Assembly: GCA_904066235.2 (NCBI GenBank)
Contig: CAJFCV020000004.1
Span: 11,966,001 to 12,030,000, forward strand
Length of the DNA: 64,000 nt
Source: Bursaphelenchus xylophilus
Taxonomy: Eukaryota; Nematoda; Chromadorea; Rhabditida; Aphelenchoididae
Direction of reading: 5' to 3'
The first letter of the stretch is position 1. Every line of letters starts with the position of its first letter. The notes beneath the pieces are model-generated. The model searched no databases and had not been told where the DNA came from. It was given only the letters and a program-made list of their open reading frames with translations. Shown piece after piece: positions 58,201 through 64,000 of this stretch. Both the position numbers and the translations under genes were made by a program.

Positions 58201-61200
58201 TTCACTCATAAACATGCAAAAAATCGACGATTTATCTTCAAGGCCAATTCGAAGCCAAATTAAATTTAATGACGATTTTCCGGGGCCATGTTTCACTCCT
58301 CTTTGCAACATTTGAATCATTTGCAAAACAATTGCTCAAATTTTTTACCAAAGGCCTGAAAACGAATTCCATTTCCATTTCCTCCAAGTTTCCCTCAAAT
58401 AGGATAGTTCTGTGTTGTAAAACCTCGCCTTTAATGGATCCCATTTCCATTTGCAGAGCCATAACATGCTTTGCTCCCTCGAGGAGGGCGCCGCGTACTT
58501 TGGACTGTCCAATTAACACATACTAGATACTATTCTCTAAACCTACGTTTCCACACAAAGCACAATCGAAATATTGACTGGGAAGTATTGTGCAATAGTT
58601 TTTTTGGGTTGAAATTCCAACGTCAGCGGTTTGAATAATCAAAGAAGTCTTTTGAAATTGAAAACAATGGCTTGTCAAACTGGCGAAATGTCATAGAGAA
58701 ACCCCTATTAAAAGGAATTACTTTTAAGAAAATACAGTCAACTCCTTAATCCTCTAGTCGTTGACCTTGAATGGTCTCGCAAATTCGCCGTGGCCCATTT
58801 TGTTACGTTTGCAAAGGATTTTCGGACTCCGGTCAACTAATCCTCGATAATTTATGTTTATCGGGGCAAACGAGACGTTAGAATATTGCATAGGTCATTT
58901 TGAAATTTATAACCAAATCTGTTGGGAGTACAAGGTTCACTCAGCTCAAGGTTTAATTACCTCCGCGGAACATGGTTTTTTTGAGGCGAATTATAGACAT
59001 AGCTAGTTACGAGCTTTCGCTATTCTCTTCATGACAGGTTTTATTGTCAATAGTAAAAACTTGTGGGGAAAAACTCGGATTTCCTTCAAATTTTGCACTT
59101 ATACTCTGCATCACGCGTATTTAAAGGCTCAAAATTTTAGATTTCTTTGTTAACACAGTGAAACTCTGAACGATTCTTTCGACCCAAGAGCAGTGCAATC
59201 GTGTTATTCGACTACAAATTTTCGAGCTTTGTTTATTAAAAGATTGATTGTCTGTAGACACGTTCAACACCTGTCACTTATATGTCTTGGAAAATAACGT
59301 TCTCAATTTGTCCTAGGTTTCATCAAAAACAAAGTCATAAAATTACGTGCTAGTCTTGGAACCATCTATCAGTCTGTCGGGAAAATAATGTGGTTTTGTC
59401 AAGCCTTGGATTCCCTTCATCTTTGCTTTGCGAAGGCTAGCGGCGACAGGGGATTTAATGCGCAACCGCGACGAGGCAAGAAAATGCGACAATTCCACAT
59501 TATTTTCCCGACAGACTAATCTTTATTTTTTGAAGTCTTTTTCACCGTTTCAATTGCAATTTCTTTGACATTGCAATTCCCCAAATTCCTGATCCACGCT
59601 GATTGAAAAAACATCCGAATTCAGCAAAAACTCGGAACTGAAACGGAACAGAGATCTTTTCGAATTCCCGTTGGCCCTCTGCTTCTCTGCACTCTCTCCA
59701 AATTCCCTCGCTTCACGACTGATAAGGTCAACAAAAGACGGTTTTCCGAAAAAGAAGGACCGAGCGGAATCAATTCAAAACGTTGATTTTTGGCTCCGAC
59801 GAATGGGCGTACATGTATGTATGTGTTCGATTTTTGTGTTTTAAACCGGAGTTTGAAGAAGATGGAAAAGATTTCGGATAGTGCAAACCGCCTGCAGGTC
59901 CTTGAAATGACCGGCAATTTGATGGATTTTCGAGACGGAAAATATAAATATTGGTTCAAAGTATAGGACGGTTGAGAAATATTTTGCACTTTGGGGATAG
60001 CTTGGCTAATAGGGGAGTACGTCGAAGTGAGACGTTCAAATTTTGATGAAACTTGGCAAACATTGGGATAGATTTTTTTGAGACATATGAGACATCTAGC
60101 TTAGGATTCATGCCTATTTCTACTGTATGGGTAATTTTCCGCAAAAAGAATCAATTTTTTTTTGAGCAAACCTAGCAAAAATATGGCCAAAAGGTGTTTT
60201 TCTCAATAACTGCTCTTCGCGTTTGACGTTCAATGTTTGCCACAAAGATTGTTGAATATTCCGGATACCCCTGCAAAGCACGAGCTAAAATTTTTTGCAG
60301 TTTATATGAGGCCTATTCTCTATGACTGTACAAAATTTGAAGAAGATCTGACATATAGAGTTGCACATGCGGTCTTTCCTTATAACATGGGCAAGCTAGC
60401 CGAGGTTCCGCCTTGCGGTCTCCAACATTGATAGGGGTCATATTTCTAAGCGTAATATATGAGCCGATAAGTTCTTGGCTACCCCCAAGATGGCTGATTT
60501 CACCGAATCAGATGACTCCTTTGCCTCATCCTTTCTAATTAGTCCGACCTCCAGAGGTGTTGATAGATGAGTCTCTAGCTTGTCCAGATGAGTCTCTACC
60601 TTGTCCTTATGCCTTTGGTCATCCAATCAACCGGCAAAAAGTCCACTCGACTCCCGTACTGAACACTACTCCCCAACATCACTCAACTTTTCCATCATCT
60701 TCCGCCCATACTTCATCGACGAACGTCTCTTCCTCGCGCTGGAATGTTCGGGCTTCGGTTTCTGTGTGTGCGTGTGCGGGGGTCAGTGGCGAAACACGGT
60801 CGTGGCGGCAATAAATGCGACGGTTGAAGGGTAATTTGTCTTCTGCGCTGAAAAAAATTCCCCCTTTCGCCGGGTTTTATCGGGTCCCTGCGTCTTCAAG
60901 CGAAGGGCAACGTTAAGAAGAAGGAAGGGTTTGTTTTACGAGACATTTTTTTGTTGTGTCTCAACTCGCCGATGCTATAGTTGGGGTTGGTGTTGCGATC
61001 GCCGGAATGGTAGGTTTTTTGCTCAAAATTTGGAGGGTTGGACAAGGGGAGATCGATTTTCGAAAATTTTTAGCTTTTGGTCATCAATGCTAATTATGGC
61101 AAAATTTGGAAATAATGACGTCATAGTGGTCTGAAGGTCTCAAAAGTGATTCTTGGCCAGATTTAACGTAATTTCGCCGTCTAAATCTAGGAATTCAGTC

Positions 61201-64000
61201 CGTCATCGGCCAAAAACTGCATGTCTTTTTTCCAATTGAACTCAAAAAGGGCATACGCTGAAATGCCCTTTTTTTCGATTGCACAAAGTGCACGTTCCGC
61301 CTCTCTTCATTCACAACGTATTGATAAGCACTTTGAAGGTCGGAGCGGTCTGAAAATTTTTTGTGCTCTGTTTCAAACCGTCCCGTTCTTGATGGATGTT
61401 TAATATCAGGGCTGAGTAAAAATGGAAGAGTTTCTGACGGGTGCCGGAAACGGCTGCGAAGAAATTTGGGGAGCGATTTGGAGGTAAATATAAATGGATT
61501 TTGTCTTGGAGTTTTTACCGTAGACCTTAAGTTTTTGCATCAAAATCTTTGTTGTGATAGCCTCCGTTTCGCTTCGGAATAGCCGTTAAATTCGTCAAAA
61601 AACGCTCCGAAAACTTCCTGCTGTCGGGCCCCCGCCGAAACAAAGGTCATTCGCAATAAATTTGGTTTGCAACTGTTATCAACCGTTTTTGCAGGCGCCG
61701 CGAATGATCTTAATCTTTAATCTGCTACTTGCACTTTGGAGAGACAATGGGCAGACGGACTCTGCCCTCTTTTTTGGAGGGTAATAATCGCGAATTGTTT
61801 TGGGAGTGTAAAAATAAAACTCCTTTCAATTCAGTCGCCCTTTTACTGAGCTTACAGGGGCAAATGTGCAGGTTATTGCAAAAGAAGCAACTAAATTGTA
61901 GGGCAATTGAGAGTAGCGACAAATTGGAGCTCTTCAGATTTGCTGTAATTACCATACGATGGTATGTTGTAAATAGCTTAAGTGATCGGAAATGGCGAAA
62001 AACGACAGCCGCATTGTACTTTGAAGATCTTTCGGATATTTTGGAGCCCTTTTTTGGCAAAACGATTGTACTTTCGTATTCAAGTATCCTCTCGATTTCT
62101 TTCGTTCTTGGCCCTCTCCGTTTGTAATGTTTGTAGTGAAACGGGTTGCAAGCTTTCGTTGTAATTCGTACAATCTTTTTACACCCAAACCTCAAGCGGC
62201 TTGTGGTTGTAAAAAACGTAATGTCCTCACTGAAATCCCGAGAGATTTTCTTGTAATTCGACAGTTTCCCACGTGGTTTTACAGTCGTAAACTGGTAATT
62301 CAAGTCAATTCTCGGTAGTTGCTTTAACAATATCGAAATTTTTAAACTAGCATTAGAATATGAGGCCGCGCTCAATTTCCTGCACGGCTACATTTCTCCT
62401 CTCGTCAGTGGCCATTTCCAAAACGTAATCGACTTTAATTAGCCGAGATGAACCAGTCGGCGGTTTCGCATCCCTCCTTTTGAGCGCGCGTTTTTTTTCT
62501 GGGCCGCTTTTTCGCTCGCTTTTGTGCGGTCACCCCGACAACGGCGGAATGCGAGAGGCGGTGAGTACAGTGCCAGAGGGCAGGGAGTGCGTTCCGCGCA
62601 ATGTGTTGTCAGGACGACGTGCTGCGACGTTCCGAGTGTTGTGGCCGCGCGGGTGGGAGGTACTGTTCCCTACAGTACTTTTTGTGGTGCGGTAGGAACT
62701 TGTAGATTGTCAGCGTTTTCGTTAGAGGAGTTTTAGCGGTTTTTTGAAGTCTTTTTTTACCATGGCACATCGAAATATTCTAAGGGCTAGGGTGGTCGTA
62801 GCCATTGATTCTTGGACTTCTTTATCAGTCTTTAATCTTCCGCCGGGTCAGCGAGAGTATTTGCATGCAAAGCGGTTTATCGAATTGCATTTATTGCCTC
62901 CGTCCAGCCCACCTACCTACCTTTGCCACCTCTCCTATACTCGCCTTCCTAATTCCCTTTCTTTTCTCGAAACATCTCGCCGACCCTCGACACAGAGTCC
63001 GCTTTTCTTTTTTTTTTGTTCTGATAATTTTTATCAACTCTCAGCCCGATTCATTAATTCCGTTTCGCCGTTTCAGCTGCCCGTATCAGTCTCGTACTCC
63101 GACAACCTGACCGCCTTGTCCAACCAGCCGCATCATCTGGGCGGCGGTCATGGAGTCGACCTCCATCAGACCAACGCCCCAGCACACACACAGCGCGGTC
63201 TGCAGCAGCAGAACGGCACGTTGCAGACGAACGGCTCGTCGAGCAGCGCGAGCAGCATGCATTCGAGCGGCTCCTTGTCGCAGGCGCAGAACATTCACGG
63301 GTCCAGCCCGCCGATCTGCTCGTCGTCGAGTTTCCGACAAGTTGTTTCCTCGTCCGCACCTTCCTCGAGCTTCGACATGGAGAAGTTTGTTCGCCGAAGC
63401 GGTGGCGGAGGAACCAGCGGAGGAAGTGGTGGCAGTGGAGCCGGCGGTGCGCCACAGAACGATGCCGAGTTCTTCAGAGATCGCAGAAAGAAGGACATCC
63501 ACAATATGATCGAACGCCGACGCCGCTACAACATCAACGACAGGATCAAGGAGCTCGGCCTCATGTTGCCCAAGTCCACGGCCGAAGAGATCAAGTTGAA
63601 TAAGGGGACGATTTTGAAGGCGTCTTGCGACTACATCCGTCAACTGCGACGTGAAAAAGATATGATGTATCAGTCGCAGCAGGATAGGGAAAGATTGGAG
63701 GAGTCCTCGAAGATGTATATGAATAGGATCCGAGAGTTGGAGAAGGCCTTGGAGAAGCATGGAATCAACGTGCCTCCAGGCACAGTTCCAACGTTTGAGG
63801 AGAGCCGATCATCGGCTACAAGGCAGATTAAACAAGAGCCGTACGATGAGTCGGCGCTGTCTCCGAGCCAAACTCCGGTGAGATTTTTAGATTTTTTGGG
63901 TTTTTTGGTATATACAGCCAATAAAATCTTTAGGATAGTGTTTGTTAAGGTATAATACGACCTCATCCTTTCAAAATTTTGTTTTCAGAACGGCGGCTTT
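49294..64000 (+). CDS. hlh-30: HLH-30/TFEB/MITF-family bHLH-leucine-zipper factor, partial
   Basis: Visible exons 49294-49987, 57705-57800, 63077-63877 and 63989 onward, all internal junctions phase 0. Exon 2 reads [15 protein letters not shown], equivalent to the vertebrate DDVIDEIISLES segment, and follows NNRE from exon 1 as in MITF/TFEB. Exon 3 starts LPVSVS and is S/Q/G-rich. It then has the basic region and helix 1 [35 protein letters not shown], a heptad-rich zipper (about 63650-63765) and [11 protein letters not shown], which matches the MITF IKQEP sumoylation motif. Exon 1 is basic and Ser-rich, with RRSS as a possible 14-3-3 site. The family acts in the nucleus on CACGTG sites of lysosome and autophagy genes. 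The true start is unknown: either an upstream exon supplies two bases, or 49293 is an SL acceptor with ATG at 49406. Confidence 0.93.
49988..50695 (+). other. 5' part of the 7.7-kb hlh-30 intron
   Basis: The intron runs 49988-57704 (GTGAGT to TTTCTAG). This first part is unique AT-rich sequence with no exon seen. Confidence 0.6.
51287..52536 (-). mobile_element. R6 mariner-type transposon, degenerate
   Basis: A 1,246-bp element (51289-52534) with 28-bp nearly perfect TIRs starting CAGGGTGTACCAAAAAAATG, flanked by TA (51287-51288, 52535-52536). The size is that of an autonomous mariner. It lies inside R5 and inside an intron of hlh-30. Confidence 0.9.
51500..52300 (-). pseudogene. Mariner transposase pseudogene
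   Basis: Minus-strand remains of a Tc1/mariner transposase. Around 51700-51745 it reads [15 protein letters not shown], the catalytic-core motif around the second Asp. Near 51600-51640 a shifted frame gives [10 protein letters not shown], the counterpart of the SPDLNPMDY motif. Upstream near 52090-52150 is [14 protein letters not shown], like the N-terminal DNA-binding part. Several stops and frameshifts separate these pieces, so no functional protein is made. The boundaries are approximate. Confidence 0.8.
52672..55015 (+). other. hlh-30 intron, nothing recognised
   Basis: About 2.3 kb with no exon that continues the hlh-30 frame. GC-richer parts at 53990-54130 and 54720-54970 have open frames, but no splice-supported coding sequence. 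Confidence 0.45.
55016..55176. mobile_element. R2 MITE in hlh-30 intron, GAGCA subtype
   Basis: Element 55018-55174, TCAGTGTGTCGGGAAAATCA and inverted TCAGCCTGTCGGGAAAATAA, flanked by TA (55016-55017, 55175-55176). Confidence 0.87.
55886..56038. mobile_element. R2 MITE in hlh-30 intron, inverted GAGCA subtype
   Basis: AGTCTGTCTGGAAAATAATG at the left and CTCGACAGACTGA at the right, followed by TA (56037-56038). The interior GTCGCTGAAATGAAAAGCAA reads in inverted orientation. The left boundary is uncertain by a few bases. Confidence 0.82.
56039..57704 (+). other. 3' part of the 7.7-kb hlh-30 intron
   Basis: Intron sequence up to the acceptor TTTCTAG at 57704. An open frame at 56160-56283 (basic, [13 protein letters not shown]) was considered as an extra exon, but the neighbouring hlh-30 exons already join in the order conserved in the family. 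Confidence 0.5.
58020..58172. mobile_element. R1 MITE fragment in hlh-30 intron
   Basis: Interior R1 phrases AATTCTTGAAAATTTTAGCT, CTTTGCAAGGACAGCCGAGA and GGTCGAGAGAGCACGCAAAA in reference order. No TIRs. Confidence 0.7.
59367..59519. mobile_element. R2 MITE in hlh-30 intron, GTGG subtype
   Basis: Element from 59369 with TCAGTCTGTCGGGAAAATAA and an inverted TTAGTCTGTCGGGAAAATAA. TA precedes it (59367-59368). The interior TTTGCTTTGCGAAGGCTAGC matches the GTGGA subtype. Confidence 0.86.
60015..60375. mobile_element. R1 MITE, degenerate, in hlh-30 intron
   Basis: Left part GAGACGTTCAAATTTTGATG and AAACTTGGCAAACATTGGG. Interior GCCAAAAGGTGTTTTTCTC and CCCTGCAAAGCACGAGCTAA. Right end GTTGCACATGCGG is worn. 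Confidence 0.72.

Larger units (their letters stand above)
57801..63076 (+). other. 5.3-kb hlh-30 intron
   Basis: GTAAGT at 57801 to TTTCAG at 63076. It holds R1 fragments and one R2 MITE, GC-richer sequence near 62460-62690, and no exon in the conserved order. The 63077 exon frame is open upstream as far as 62744. Confidence 0.7.

Noticed and set aside
61725..62375. A 216-codon minus-strand frame inside the hlh-30 intron
   Set aside because: No recognisable domain, it uses a weak start, and several competing frames on the other strand cover the same bases. It could be revisited if transcripts appear.

Overview
The window reads as nuclear DNA of a nematode. The introns are mostly GTAAGT...TTTCAG type, one putative start codon sits two bases after a TTTTACAG acceptor as in SL trans-splicing, and the recognisable proteins are an HLH-30/TFEB-type factor, a compact DM-domain factor, a GT43 glucuronyltransferase and a regulatory metallocarboxypeptidase. 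I cannot name the species. Overall the sequence is AT-rich and dense in small TIR elements.

Layout. (1) 1-1775, minus strand: 5' part of a carboxypeptidase E/D-like gene, four exons, running off the left edge. (2) 1.8-9.2 kb: no gene that I can support. This stretch holds an 862-bp foldback element with an 8-bp target duplication, a 1.9-kb long inverted repeat with tRNA-like Pol III boxes in both arms, and several MITEs. (3) 9.3-11.2 kb, plus strand: GT43 glucuronyltransferase-like gene whose metal-binding motif is DSE, not DDD. (4) 12.0-13.3 kb, plus strand: two-exon DM-domain transcription factor. (5) 13.8-16.5 kb, minus strand, convergent with the DM gene: a four-exon gene assembled by hand, 251 aa, that I do not recognise. 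(6) 16.5-49.3 kb: no exon that I can support; MITEs, a 30-bp minisatellite and AT-rich spacer. It may be intergenic or partly the 5' region of the next gene. (7) 49.3-64.0 kb, plus strand: hlh-30 (TFEB/MITF family), four exons visible, introns of 7.7 and 5.3 kb, running off the right edge. A nested mariner-type element lies in its first visible intron.

Repeats. I name the families locally. R1: about 450-550 bp, TIR CAGGGGAAGTACCCCAAGTG, TWA duplication. R2: about 125-160 bp, TIR TCAGTCTGTCGGGAAAATAA, TA duplication. R3: about 255 bp hairpin, TIR CAGTGGGGGACCTGATCCAG, TA duplication. R4: 205 bp, TIR GGTTGTCCAGAAAGCTCG. R5: 1,972 bp, TIR GGGAAGTGTACAAACGAACC. R6: 1,246-bp mariner nested in R5. 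R1 or R2 copies sit in introns of the GT43 gene, the DM gene and the unknown gene. The genes do not form an obvious pathway; they look like independent loci in a TE-rich region. All exon models are by eye and lack transcript support.
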